A stretch of DNA of 41,831 nt from Agromyces salentinus (GCF_009749395.1 NZ_WBIR01000028.1:1-41831); one strand, 5' to 3'; shown: positions 1 to 10,028, counted from the first letter of the stretch. The notes: generated by a model not told the origin, from the letters alone. Made by a program: numbers and translations.

Positions 1-73
1 CGCGGGCGAGCGCGTGCGGGGCGCGCGCGGGCGCCGCGAGCGTGGGCGCGGGGCGCACGGGCGTGCACGAGAA

Positions 74-108
74 CGGGCCGGCACCCGCGCGATGCGGATG
101 CCGGCCCG
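74..108 (-). terminator. Stem-loop terminator after the leftward GH13 gene
   Basis: Perfect 10-bp inverted repeat, CGGGCCGGCA at 74-83 and TGCCGGCCCG at 99-108, with a 15-nt loop. It starts 18 nt beyond the stop codon of the leftward GH13 gene. There is no real T tract, which is common for actinobacterial terminators. Bases 1-73 are very GC-rich and show no gene I can support. Confidence 0.6.
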
Positions 109-126
109 GAGTGCGGATGCGTCGGG

Positions 127-1887
127 CTAGGCCGAGATCCAGACGGTGGTGTCGGCGGGCAGCGCATCGCCGTCGAGCGGTCCGCTCGCGAGCAGCACGA
201 CGCCGGCAGGCAGGGGCACCGACCCGGAGCCCGTGTTCGCCACGACGATGACGTCGCCGTTGCGGAAGGCCGCGACCGACGAGGCGTCGACCGCGGGGGC
301 GTCAGCCGCATCGGCCTCGTGCGCGAGGAGCGCGTCGAGCTCCAGCCACTCGAGGGCGCCGGCCCCGACCGCGTGCTCGCGCCGGAGGCGCAGGGCGTCG
401 CGGTAGAGCGCGAGGGTCGACGACGGGTCGTCACGCTGCACGTCGCGCGCGAGCCGGCTCCAGAGCTCGGGCTGCGGGAGCCAGGGCGTCCCGGTGGCGC
501 CGAAGCCGTAGTTCGCGGCATCCGCGGTCCAGGGCAGCGGCACGCGGCATCCGTCACGTCCGTAGCGTTCGCCGTTCGTGCGGAACCAGGTCGGGTCCTG
601 GCGGGCCTCGTCGGGCAGGTCGATGACCTCGGGCAGGCCGAGCTCCTCGCCCTGGTAGAGGTAGGAGGAGCCGGGAAGCGCGAGCATGAACGCCGTGGCG
701 GCACGAGCGCGGTGCACCCCGGTCTCGTACTCGGGGATGCCCTTCGAGCGGGGTCCGAGGCCGTGACCCTGCGGGTTCGGCTCGGTCACCGAGAGCCGGG
801 TGGCGTGGCGCACGACGTCGTGGTTGGACAGCACCCACGTCGAGGGAGCGCCGACCGCGCCGAACGCGGCGAGCGACGCGTCGACGACGGTGCGGAGCGC
901 GCGGGCGTTCCACGGGGTCTCGAGGTAGGCGAAGTTGAACGCCTGGTGCATCTCGTCGGGGCGCACCCACTTGGCCACGCGGGGGAGCGGGTCGACCCAG
1001 GCCTCGGCGGCCAGGATCCGCTCACCGGGGTACTCGTCGAGGAGCGCCCGCCAGTCGCGGTAGATCTCGTGCACGCCGTCCTGTGCCCAGTAGGGCGCAC
1101 CGTCGGCCTCGTCGCTGATCGCGGGCTCGAGGGCGACGCCGACCGCGCCCTCGACAAGGGCCTCCTCAGAACCGTCGGCGACGCCGCCGGCCCCGCCCAT
1201 GCTGCCGCCCTCGGCGGGCGGCGTGTAGTCCGGCAGTCCGTCGGCCTTGATCATGCCGTGGGCGACGTCGACGCGGAATCCGTCGACGCCCCGGTCGAGC
1301 CAGAAGCGCAGGATGCGGCGGAACTCCTCGCGCACCTCCTCGTTCGTCCAGTCGAAGTCGGGCTGCGAGCTGTCGAAGAGGTGCAGGTACCACTGGCCGG
1401 GCGTGCCATCGGCCTCGACGACGCGGGTCCAGGCGGGGCCGCCGAACACCGATTCCCAGTTGTTGGGCGGCTCGTCGCCCGCGGGGCCGCGGCCGTCGCG
1501 GAAGAGGTAGCGACCGCGCTCGGCGCTGCCGGGCTCCGCCGCGAGGGCGGCCTGGAACCACACGTGCTCGCTCGACGAGTGGTTCGGCACGAGGTCGACG
1601 ATCACGCGGATGCCGCGGGCGTGCGCCTCGGCGCGCATGGCGTCGAAGTCGGCGAGGGTGCCGAAGAGCGGGTCGACGTCGCAGTAGTCGGCGACGTCGT
1701 AGCCGGCATCGCGCTGCGGCGACGTGTAGAAGGGCGAGAGCCAGATGGCGTCGATGCCGAGCTCCTGCAGGTCGGACAGGTGCGCGGTGATGCCCGCGAG
1801 GTCGCCCATGCCGTCGCCGTTCGAGTCTGCGAAGGAGCGGGGATAGATCTGGTAGATCGTGGCGGTGCGCCACCACTCGGAAGTCAT
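127..1887 (-). CDS. GH13 alpha-glucosidase (oligo-1,6-glucosidase/maltase type)
   Basis: Cytoplasmic glycoside hydrolase family 13 enzyme of 586 aa, expected to release glucose from maltose or maltodextrins imported by the divergent malEFG transporter. It starts with the usual WWRTATIYQIYPRSFADSNGDG block. Then come region I (VDLVPNHSS), region II (GFRVDVAHG, nucleophile D207), region III (AAEAWVD, acid/base E295) and region IV (SNHDVVRH, D357), so the catalytic triad is intact. No signal peptide is visible. I chose the ATG at 1887 because relatives begin close to the WWR motif; an in-frame ATG at 1905 adds six residues, and neither has a good Shine-Dalgarno. A LacI-type operator lies at 1918-1931, directly upstream, so maltose repression is likely. 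Exact substrate (maltose, isomaltose, trehalose) cannot be told from sequence alone. Confidence 0.92.
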   Translation of the reverse strand: MTSEWWRTATIYQIYPRSFADSNGDGMGDLAGITAHLSDLQELGIDAIWLSPFYTSPQRDAGYDVADYCDVDPLFGTLADFDAMRAEAHARGIRVIVDLVPNHSSSEHVWFQAALAAEPGSAERGRYLFRDGRGPAGDEPPNNWESVFGGPAWTRVVEADGTPGQWYLHLFDSSQPDFDWTNEEVREEFRRILRFWLDRGVDGFRVDVAHGMIKADGLPDYTPPAEGGSMGGAGGVADGSEEALVEGAVGVALEPAISDEADGAPYWAQDGVHEIYRDWRALLDEYPGERILAAEAWVDPLPRVAKWVRPDEMHQAFNFAYLETPWNARALRTVVDASLAAFGAVGAPSTWVLSNHDVVRHATRLSVTEPNPQGHGLGPRSKGIPEYETGVHRARAATAFMLALPGSSYLYQGEELGLPEVIDLPDEARQDPTWFRTNGERYGRDGCRVPLPWTADAANYGFGATGTPWLPQPELWSRLARDVQRDDPSSTLALYRDALRLRREHAVGAGALEWLELDALLAHEADAADAPAVDASSVAAFRNGDVIVVANTGSGSVPLPAGVVLLASGPLDGDALPADTTVWISA

Positions 1888-1917
1888 GGCGACACTGTAC
1901 GACATTCATCAAGGCAA

Positions 1918-1931
1918 TGGAAACGCTTGCA
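1918..1931. promoter_or_regulatory. LacI-family operator in the leader of the GH13 gene
   Basis: TGGAAACGCTTGCA fits the LacI/CcpA-type consensus TGNAANCGNTNNCA. It lies 30 nt before the chosen start of the leftward GH13 gene. A half-site (GGAAACG) follows at about 1940-1946. The regulator itself is not encoded in the window; a MalR-type LacI repressor is the natural candidate. Confidence 0.7.
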
Positions 1932-1993
1932 TAACGAGACGGAAACGTAAATGGTCACAAAGCCGTATCGATACCAGCCTCCCAGTTTTACTA

Positions 1994-2021
1994 TTGACAG
2001 ACGAAAAGGTATACCTGTAAT
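1994..2021 (+). promoter_or_regulatory. malE promoter
   Basis: TTGACA at 1994-1999 and TGTAAT at 2016-2021, separated by 16 nt. This is a near-consensus housekeeping sigma promoter for malE, with a leader of about 130 nt. It sits in the most AT-rich patch of the window. Confidence 0.75.
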
Positions 2022-2029
2022 CGCTTGCA
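2016..2029. promoter_or_regulatory. LacI-family operator overlapping the malE -10 box
   Basis: TGTAATCGCTTGCA matches TGNAANCGNTTNCA at every defined position. Its first six bases are the -10 hexamer of the malE promoter, so a bound repressor would block RNA polymerase. With the site at 1918-1931 it brackets the divergent spacer. Confidence 0.75.
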
Positions 2030-2158
2030 TTTTCCTGCTGGCATTTCCACGGAAGAACGGCCTTTCAGTCACGGCGCGGTTCCTGCCCCGAAAACGGGCG
2101 CAGGGAGCACGGACCCGGCGAAGGCGCCGATCTCACGCACACTGAGAAGGGCACACCA

Positions 2159-3388
2159 ATGAGGGTGAACACGAAGAGCCTCCTCGCCGCAGGCGCTGTC
2201 GCGATCGTCGCGACGCTCGGCCTCGCGAGCTGCGCCGGCGCCGACAGCGGCTCCGAGGGCGAAGCCTCGGCCAGCGGCACGCTGACCGTCTGGGTCGACG
2301 CCGAGCGCGTCGACGCACTGCAGGGCGCGGCTGACGCCTACACCGAGAAGACGGGCGTGAAGGTCGACCTGATCGGCAAGGACAACGCCGACATCAAGGA
2401 CGACTTCATCCAGCAGGTGCCGACCGGCAAGGGCCCCGACATCACCATGGGTGCGCACGACTGGCTCGGCGAGCTCTCGACGAACGGCGTCGTCGCCCCG
2501 CTCGAGCTCGGCGACTCCGCCGCCGACTACCTCCCCGTCGCGATCGACGCGTCCACCTACGAGGGCACCGTCTACATGCTCCCGTACGCGGTCGAGAACA
2601 TCGCCGTGCTCCGCAACGCCGACCTCGTCGCCGAGGCGCCGACCAGCTTCGACGACATGATCGCGAAGGGCAAGGCCGCCGGCCTCGCCCAGCCGTTCGT
2701 CGTCGAGCAGGGCGCAGAGGGCAACCCCTACCACCTGTACCCCTTCCAGACCGCGTTCGGCGCACCCGTCTTCGGCTCGAACGCCGAGGGCTACGACCCC
2801 ACCGACCTGCAGCTCGGCAACGCGGGCGGCGAGCAGTTCGCAACCTGGCTCGGCAGCCAGGGCAAGAACGGCACCGGCGTCTTCAACACCGACGTCGACG
2901 GTGACATCGCCAAGCAGGCCTTCCTCGACGGCACCGCCGCCTTCTGGCTGACCGGCCCGTGGAACGTGGGCGCGGCCGTCGACGCCGGCATCAACGTCGC
3001 CGTCGACCCGACCCCGAGCCCGACCGCCGACCCGGCTCAGCCGTTCGCCGGCGTCAAGGGCTTCTTCATCTCGGCCGAGTCGAAGAACAAGGTCGCCGCG
3101 AACGACTTCCTGGTCAACTACCTCGGGAGCGAGGACACTCAGCTCTCGCTGTTCGAGGCCGGCAACGTCCTGCCCGCGAACGCCGCTGCCGCCGAGAGCG
3201 CCTCGAGCGACCCGATCATCGAGGGCTTCGCCGCTGCCGGCGCCGACGCCGTGCCGATGCCGGCCATCCCGGCCATGGGCGCCGTCTGGCAGTACTGGGG
3301 CATCGCCGAGGCCGACATCATCAACGGTGCCGACCCGGTGACGACCTGGCAGAAGCTCGCCAGCGACGTGCAGGCGGCGATCGGCTAG
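2159..3388 (+). CDS. malE: Maltose/maltodextrin ABC transporter substrate-binding lipoprotein MalE
   Basis: Extracytoplasmic solute-binding protein of family 1, 409 aa. It captures maltose or maltodextrin and hands it to the MalFG permease. The signal peptide has basic residues, a hydrophobic core and a lipobox LASC at residues 22-25, so C25 is the lipid anchor on the outer face of the membrane. The mature part begins with a Ser/Gly/Glu linker, then the typical GTLTVWVDAER strand and the motif KGPDITMGAHDWLGEL. An AGAAGGG Shine-Dalgarno precedes the ATG. It is the first gene after an operator-controlled promoter and is followed by a strong stem-loop that may raise its transcript level over malFG. 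The maltodextrin assignment rests on synteny with two GH13 genes and the MalF-like partner. Confidence 0.92.
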   Translation: MRVNTKSLLAAGAVAIVATLGLASCAGADSGSEGEASASGTLTVWVDAERVDALQGAADAYTEKTGVKVDLIGKDNADIKDDFIQQVPTGKGPDITMGAHDWLGELSTNGVVAPLELGDSAADYLPVAIDASTYEGTVYMLPYAVENIAVLRNADLVAEAPTSFDDMIAKGKAAGLAQPFVVEQGAEGNPYHLYPFQTAFGAPVFGSNAEGYDPTDLQLGNAGGEQFATWLGSQGKNGTGVFNTDVDGDIAKQAFLDGTAAFWLTGPWNVGAAVDAGINVAVDPTPSPTADPAQPFAGVKGFFISAESKNKVAANDFLVNYLGSEDTQLSLFEAGNVLPANAAAAESASSDPIIEGFAAAGADAVPMPAIPAMGAVWQYWGIAEADIINGADPVTTWQKLASDVQAAIG

Positions 3389-3405
3389 GAGAGCGGATGC
3401 CCCGG

Positions 3406-3461
3406 GGCGGGACCCGTCGGCACGATGTGCGCTCCGCGCACGCCGGCCGGCGGGTTCCGCC
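3406..3461 (+). other. Intercistronic stem-loop between malE and malF
   Basis: A 16-bp stem (3406-3421 with 3446-3461; two G-T pairs) encloses an inner hairpin, GTGCG at 3427-3431 with CGCAC at 3437-3441. It begins 17 nt after the malE stop and has no T tract. In E. coli, REP hairpins at the same place protect malE mRNA and lower malF output. The same role is likely here, or partial termination. Confidence 0.7.
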
Positions 3462-3504
3462 TCTGGGCGTACATCCCCCTGACGCGACGAGAAGAGCGAG
3501 CAGC

Positions 3505-5144
<1,640 letters not shown>

Positions 5145-5145
<1 letters not shown>

Positions 5146-6137
5146 TGGCCCGCAAGCCCGTTCCCGGTACCCAGGCCGGACTCGTCGTGGGCGAACTCGA
5201 GGAGTTCGACGAAGCCGACGCCTCGACGCGCGCGCACAGCGCCCTCGCCGACGGCCCCGTGCGCGACATGCCGAGGCGCCCGTTCAACCTCCGGCGCTGG
5301 TTCACGGAGACCGGATGGCGCCACGTCGTCGGCATCGTCATGATCGCGTTCTCGCTGTTCCCGATCGTCTTCGTCATCTCCTCGTCGCTCAACCCGAACG
5401 GCACGCTGACGGGCTCGAACGCCCTGTTCTCGAAGATCGGGTTCGACAGCTACGTGCGGATCCTCACCGATCCGCAGGTGCCGTTCACGACGTGGCTCGG
5501 CAACACGTTGATGATCTCGGGCATCACGGCCCTGCTCACGGTGTTCCTCGGGGCGCTGGCGGCGTACTCGTTCTCGCGCATGCGCTTCACGGGCCGACGG
5601 TTCGGCCTCATCGGCATCGTCGTGGTGCAGATGTTCCCGCAGCTGCTCGCGGTCGTCGCGATCTTCCTGCTGATGAGCGCGATCGGCGACCTGTTCCCGG
5701 CGATCGGCCTGAACACGCACATCGGCCTGATCATGGTCTACCTGGGCGGCGCGCTCGGCGTGAACACGTTCCTCATGTACGGCTTCTTCAACACGATCCC
5801 GGTCTCGATCGACGAGGCCGCCAAGATCGACGGCGCCGGGCACGCGCGCATCTTCTTCACGATCGTGCTGCGGCTGGTCGCGCCGATCCTCGCGGTCGTC
5901 GCCCTGCTCTCGTTCATCGCCTCGGTGAACGAGTTCGTCGTGGCATCCGTGCTGCTCATCGACACCGACAAGCAGACCCTCGCGGTCGGCCTCACGAAGC
6001 TCGTCTCCAACCCGCGCTACGCGGACTGGAGCGCCTTCTCCGCCGGTGCCGTCATCGCGGCGCTGCCGGTGGTCGCGCTGTTCCTGTTCCTGCAGAAGTA
6101 CATCGTCGGCGGCCTGACGGCGGGCGCCGTCAAGTAG
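5145..6137 (+). CDS. malG: Maltose ABC transporter permease MalG
   Basis: Second permease subunit, 330 aa, forming the heterodimeric channel with MalF. About six hydrophobic segments are seen, the first at residues 60-85 (HVVGIVMIAFSLFPIVFVIS), and the EAA loop begins at E224 (EAAKIDGAGHARIFFTIVLR). The N-terminal tail of about 55 residues is polar and longer than in E. coli MalG. The start overlaps the malF stop by one base. The C-terminus LQKYIVGGLTAGAVK is typical for the family. Confidence 0.93.
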
Positions 6138-6208
6138 TCGACACGGCCCAGCGGATGCCGCGTGCGCGCGTTCATCCGGATGTCACACGTGGCTGGAAGG
6201 GTGGGCGC

Positions 6209-8140
6209 ATGCCCGTTGAACCGACTCCCGAGCCGAGGCTCGCGCTGCGCCCGCACCACGACGGTTCGCCGTTGCACGTCTCGACCGCCGCGCCGTCACT
6301 CGGCGAGACGGTCCGCGTGCGGCTGCGCGTGCCCGCCGGCGCCGTCTCGGCCGACGGGTCGCCGCTCGGCACGCTGGCGTGGGTCGGCACCCGTTCGAAC
6401 CCCGACCGCGAACCGCGCTTCAGCGAGGCATCCGTCGTCGTGGGTGAGCCGCGCGATGACGGCGATGGCGAGCAGTGGTGGGAGGCCGAGGTCGAGGTCC
6501 AGAACCCGGTGCACGGGTACCGGTGGCTGATCGTCGGCGCCGACGGCCGCCAGCACTGGCTGAACCAGCTCGGGCTGCACACGACCGAGACACGCGACCG
6601 CGACGACTTCCGGCTCGTGGCGCACGAGCCCGCTCCCGCCTGGGCGGCGTCGAGCATCATGTACCAGGTGTTCCCCGACCGGTTCGCGCGGTCGGTGGCC
6701 GCCGATGGGCGACCCGTGCCCGATTGGGCGATGCCCGCCGGCTGGGACGACCCCGTCGACGTCCGGCCGCCCGGCCGCTCGACCCAGTTCTACGGCGGCG
6801 ACCTCGACGGCGTGCGCGAGAAGCTCGACCACCTGGAGTCGCTCGGCGTCGACCTGCTGTACCTGACGCCCGTGTTCCCGGCCCGCTCGAACCATCGCTA
6901 CGACGCCTCGACGTTCGACCACGTCGACGAGCTGCTCGGCGGCGACGAGGCGCTCGTGCGACTCGTCGAGGCGGCGCACGCGCGCGGCATCCGCGTGATC
7001 GGCGACCTCACCTCGAACCACTCGGGCGACGCGCACGAGTGGTTCCGCGCGGCGCAGGCCGATCCGGCGGCATCCGAGCGGGCGTTCTACTTCTTCCGCG
7101 ACGAGGCGCAGGGCGGTGGGTACGAGTCCTGGCTCGGCGTGCCGAGCCTGCCGAAGTTCGACTGGAGCTCGGTCGAACTGCGTCGCCGCTTCATCGAGGG
7201 TCCCGACTCGGTCGTGGCCCGCTACCTGCGGGAGCCGTTCGGCCTCGACGGCTGGCGCATCGACGTGGCCAACATGACCGGTCGCCTCGGGGCGGCCGAC
7301 CTGAACGCCGACGTGCGCCAGACGATCCGGCGCACGATGCTCGAGGTGAACCCCGACACGATCCTGCTCGGCGAGTCGACGAACGACGCGGCATCCGACT
7401 TCCAGGGCGACGCGTGGCACGGGGCCATGACCTACACGCCGTTCACGCGGCCGCTCTGGAGCTGGCTGCTCGAGCCCGGCAGCCCCGGCGGCGGCGGCAT
7501 CGGCTTCGCGCTCGGGGCGGTGCCCGCCTTCACCGGCCGCGACTTCCACGCCACGCACCTGCGCTTCGCCGCCGAGTTCCCGTGGCGCACCCGCACTGCG
7601 ACCATGAACGCGCTCGACACCCACGACACCCCTCGGTTCGCCACCCATGCGCGCCCCGGCACGGTGCCCGTGGCGCTCGGGCTCTCGGTCGCGCTCCCCG
7701 GCATTCCGGTGGTGTGGGCGGGCGACGAGTACGGCCTCACCGGCGAAGACGGCGAGGCCTCGCGCACGCCCATGCCGTGGGGCAGCGAGACCTCGCCCGA
7801 CGTGGCGTCGGTGCTCGAGACCTATCGCGCGCTGCTCCGGCTGCGGCGGGAGCATCCGGTCCTCGCCACCGGCGGCATCCGCTGGCTCGCGGTCGGCGAC
7901 GACGTGCTCGCCTTCGTCCGTGAATCGGCCGAGGCCTCGGTGCTCGTGTTCGCGGCGCGCACTGCGGCGAGCGTCTCGTTCGACGCGTCAGGGCTGCCCG
8001 CAGCCGCCGCTGTCGGTACCGAGAAACTCCTCACCGGGGAGGCCCGGTTCGCGGCATCCGACGGGCTCGTGCGCCTCGAGGGCGACGGGCCGGGCTTCAG
8101 CGCCTGGCTCCTGCCGGGAGTCGCCGCGCCGGCCTGGTGA
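6209..8140 (+). CDS. GH13 alpha-amylase-family enzyme (maltodextrin glucosidase/neopullulanase-like)
   Basis: Predicted cytoplasmic maltodextrin-degrading hydrolase of 643 aa. Residues 1-135 form a beta-sandwich with the motif HDGSPLHV, resembling the N-terminal CBM34-type module of cyclomaltodextrinases, MalZ and neopullulanases. The (beta/alpha)8 catalytic domain follows, starting at SIMYQVFPDRFARS. Catalytic residues are D352 (GWRIDVAN), E389 (LLGESTND) and D473 (LDTHDTPR). No signal peptide is seen. The ATG at 6209 has a GGAAGG Shine-Dalgarno; the reading frame extends further upstream, but only as a shadow of malG. It lies 71 nt after malG and is probably the last gene of the mal operon. 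Substrate (linear versus cyclic dextrin) is not decidable here. Confidence 0.9.
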   Translation: MPVEPTPEPRLALRPHHDGSPLHVSTAAPSLGETVRVRLRVPAGAVSADGSPLGTLAWVGTRSNPDREPRFSEASVVVGEPRDDGDGEQWWEAEVEVQNPVHGYRWLIVGADGRQHWLNQLGLHTTETRDRDDFRLVAHEPAPAWAASSIMYQVFPDRFARSVAADGRPVPDWAMPAGWDDPVDVRPPGRSTQFYGGDLDGVREKLDHLESLGVDLLYLTPVFPARSNHRYDASTFDHVDELLGGDEALVRLVEAAHARGIRVIGDLTSNHSGDAHEWFRAAQADPAASERAFYFFRDEAQGGGYESWLGVPSLPKFDWSSVELRRRFIEGPDSVVARYLREPFGLDGWRIDVANMTGRLGAADLNADVRQTIRRTMLEVNPDTILLGESTNDAASDFQGDAWHGAMTYTPFTRPLWSWLLEPGSPGGGGIGFALGAVPAFTGRDFHATHLRFAAEFPWRTRTATMNALDTHDTPRFATHARPGTVPVALGLSVALPGIPVVWAGDEYGLTGEDGEASRTPMPWGSETSPDVASVLETYRALLRLRREHPVLATGGIRWLAVGDDVLAFVRESAEASVLVFAARTAASVSFDASGLPAAAAVGTEKLLTGEARFAASDGLVRLEGDGPGFSAWLLPGVAAPAW

Positions 8141-8150
8141 CCTGACGCAC

Positions 8151-8192
8151 GTCGCGAGTCGCGAGTCCCGGGTCGCGAGTCGCGAGTCGTGA
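8151..8192. repeat. Six tandem 7-bp units (GTCGCGA and variants)
   Basis: Perfect GTCGCGA units at 8151-8157, 8158-8164, 8172-8178 and 8179-8185, with variants GTCCCGG (8165-8171) and GTCGTGA (8186-8192). It lies in the 118-nt gap between two convergent genes. GCACGGCGCG also occurs twice downstream as a direct repeat. No clear terminator hairpin is seen in the gap. Confidence 0.85.
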
Positions 8193-8258
8193 AGCGCACG
8201 GCGCGCGTCGCCAGTCGCCGATCGCACGGCGCGGCGGCCCTCGTCGCCGGGCCCTCCG

Positions 8259-8576
8259 TCAGCCGCCGATGATGACCGTCGGGGCGCCCGGCCCCGGCGC
8301 GATCGGCTGGCCGTGCATGCTGAGGTCCGCCAGGCGCGCGGCCGGGAAGCCGCCGATGAGCACGGTCGCGCTGCCCTGCGCGATGCCGTTCGGTGCGGGC
8401 GAGACGCACACGATGCCGCCCGGCATCGCGTTCGCGACCGCCGCGGGCATGTTCGCGATCAGCACCGTCATGACGGCGGCGGCCGGCGTGATGGGTCCTC
8501 CGACGTGCGGCTTCGGGCCGTCCATGAGGGCGCAGAGGGCCGAGTCGCCGGCGCGGAGCGCGGGTCCGGTGGGCAT
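8259..8576 (-). CDS. PAAR-domain tip protein of the contractile injection system
   Basis: Small protein of 105 aa, nearly all PAAR-like: GDSALCALMDGPKPHVGGPI, then repeated IANMPAAVANAMPGG and IGGFPAARLADLSMHGQP blocks, ending PGAPTVIIGG. PAAR proteins form the sharp cone that caps the VgrG/gp5 spike of T6SS and CIS particles and often coordinate a metal; Cys and His residues suitable for that are present. It fits the spike encoded at 32223-34061. The start overlaps the stop of the preceding membrane-protein gene (TGATG), so the two are co-translated, away from the structural operon. PAAR proteins can also carry effectors, but no C-terminal extension is present. Confidence 0.85.
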   Translation of the reverse strand: MPTGPALRAGDSALCALMDGPKPHVGGPITPAAAVMTVLIANMPAAVANAMPGGIVCVSPAPNGIAQGSATVLIGGFPAARLADLSMHGQPIAPGPGAPTVIIGG

Positions 8577-9850
8577 CAGCCGGTGCTCGTGACGACGCGA
8601 GCGGTGATGAGCACCGATGCACCGCATTCGGTGCGGGCGGGACCGGACACGGGTGGGGCGATCCGGGCGCAGTCCAGTGTCGTGAACAGTTCGTCGCCCG
8701 CGACCAGCTGCAGCGGGGTCACGAAGTGGAAGTCGATGTCGCGGAAGTTCTCGAGCCCCGTGGTGAAGATCGGCGCCGCGACGTCGCGGTTCTCGATCGT
8801 CAGCGTGCCGAAGTCGCCGCGGGGATTGCTGATCACCACGTCGGTGATGCGCAGGACCGAGTTCGCCGGCACCGTCCAGCGATCGCTCTCGTCGGGGTCT
8901 CCGCCCGGGACATCCGCCAGCTCGAAGCGGATGTCGACGTCGCTCGTGGTCGAGGTGGACACGGGCTCGACCGGCTCGGGCGTCTCGCCGACGGCCTCGA
9001 GCGCGTCGTTCGCCTTCTGCGCGGCCGAGTCCGCCTGCTGCGCTGCGGCGTCCGACTTGTCGTTCGCCTGGGCGAGCGGTTCCTCGACGGCGTCGCGGGC
9101 GGCGGACTCGATCGTCGGCTTCAGGACGAAGAACCACAGGGCGAGCAGCGCCAGGAGGAGCAGGAGCAGCGCGAGCAGCAGCTTCCACAGCCACTTCGGG
9201 AACACGCGCTCCTGCACGTAGCTTCCGGGCAGCACGAACGGCTCGTCGGTGTCCACGGGCGACAGCAGGACGCTGAACTGGTGAGTGACCTGATCGCCGC
9301 GCCAGACCCGCTTGACCGGGCGGAGGTCGATGTCGACGAACTCGGTGTGGCCGGGGTCGACCGCGACATCGGGCGTCGGCGTCGAGAGCCCGAGGCGGTC
9401 GTCGCTCTGGCCGGCGACCTGCGCCACGAGGGGCACGTTGCCGCGGTTGTCGATCGCGACCCTGACCCGCTTGCGTCCGCGGCCGTGCGCGATGCGGGGG
9501 AGCAGCTCGGCCTCGGTCTCCGTGAACGGGTTGACCGTGAGCAGGGCCTCGGCCACGACCGAGACATCCGGCTGCTCGACGGCACGGGCGCGCACCCCCA
9601 GCGCGACCTGACCGACGACGGCCTCCGGCAGTCGCGGGGCGAGCACCGTGACGGTCGCGGTCTCGGTCTGACCGGGGTAGATGGTGAGGGTCGCGGGCTC
9701 GATGCGCGTCCAGACGGCGGCTCCGCCGACCGCGGACAGCTCGAAGGACTCCACGAGGAGCGTGTCGTTCAGCACGCTGACGGTGAGCGTGGCCGCCGTC
9801 CCCGGATCGATGGACAGGGCGGCCGGGGCGATGGTCGCACTGGTAGCCAT
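8576..9850 (-). CDS. CIS-associated single-pass membrane protein with beta-sandwich domain
   Basis: Protein of 424 aa without a signal peptide. Residues 1-245 are beta-rich (MATSATIAPAALSIDPG, then repeated VTVNPFTE-type strands) and resemble the COG1470/NEW3-type sandwich that annotation pipelines label 'hydrolytic protein' in actinobacterial CIS clusters. One transmembrane helix follows (WKLLLALLLLLLALLALWFF, about residues 250-270). Then come an Ala/Asp/Gln-rich coiled-coil (about 275-315) and a C-terminal beta domain ending LITARVVTSTG. Topology suggests a cytoplasmic N-terminal sandwich and an external C-terminus, as expected for a membrane anchor or docking factor for the injection machine. 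Alternative start: ATG at 9874. Divergent from the LuxR regulator. Role is inferred from context; no enzymatic motif was seen. Confidence 0.75.
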   Translation of the reverse strand: MATSATIAPAALSIDPGTAATLTVSVLNDTLLVESFELSAVGGAAVWTRIEPATLTIYPGQTETATVTVLAPRLPEAVVGQVALGVRARAVEQPDVSVVAEALLTVNPFTETEAELLPRIAHGRGRKRVRVAIDNRGNVPLVAQVAGQSDDRLGLSTPTPDVAVDPGHTEFVDIDLRPVKRVWRGDQVTHQFSVLLSPVDTDEPFVLPGSYVQERVFPKWLWKLLLALLLLLLALLALWFFVLKPTIESAARDAVEEPLAQANDKSDAAAQQADSAAQKANDALEAVGETPEPVEPVSTSTTSDVDIRFELADVPGGDPDESDRWTVPANSVLRITDVVISNPRGDFGTLTIENRDVAAPIFTTGLENFRDIDFHFVTPLQLVAGDELFTTLDCARIAPPVSGPARTECGASVLITARVVTSTG

Positions 9851-9905
9851 GCCGCCAACGTATTGGCGCGGCATCCGCCCCACGCAGGCCCCTCGGCCAT
9901 CCGGG

Positions 9906-9947
9906 CGCGCACTCGATCCTGCCCGTTGAGCGGATGTTGAGTGCGCG
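9906..9947. promoter_or_regulatory. Dyad in the divergent regulator/membrane-protein promoter region
   Basis: CGCGCACTC (9906-9914) and GAGTGCGCG (9939-9947) are perfect 9-bp inverted arms separated by 24 nt, central in the 178-nt divergent spacer. The left arm runs into TGCCCG (9920-9925), giving weak similarity to the shared CIS element described below. Likely an operator for one or both divergent genes. Confidence 0.5.
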
Positions 9948-10028
9948 AAGAGGACACGGTGGCATCCTGTTCGCATTCCCCCTGCACCAGTGCGTTGCCG
10001 CACCCATTCCGAGTCCCAGGGGGGAACC

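Noticed and set aside
319..1950. 543-aa open frame opposite the leftward GH13 gene
   Set aside because: Antisense shadow in very GC-rich DNA. The other strand encodes a complete GH13 enzyme with all catalytic motifs.
2959..3504. N-terminal extension of the malF frame to 728 aa
   Set aside because: It overlaps malE in another frame and is Arg-rich shadow sequence. Family-like sequence begins just after 3505.
8960..9080. Ala/Gln/Asp coiled-coil of the membrane protein as a separate small gene
   Set aside because: It is continuous in frame with the TM segment and the C-terminal domain, with no internal start signal.
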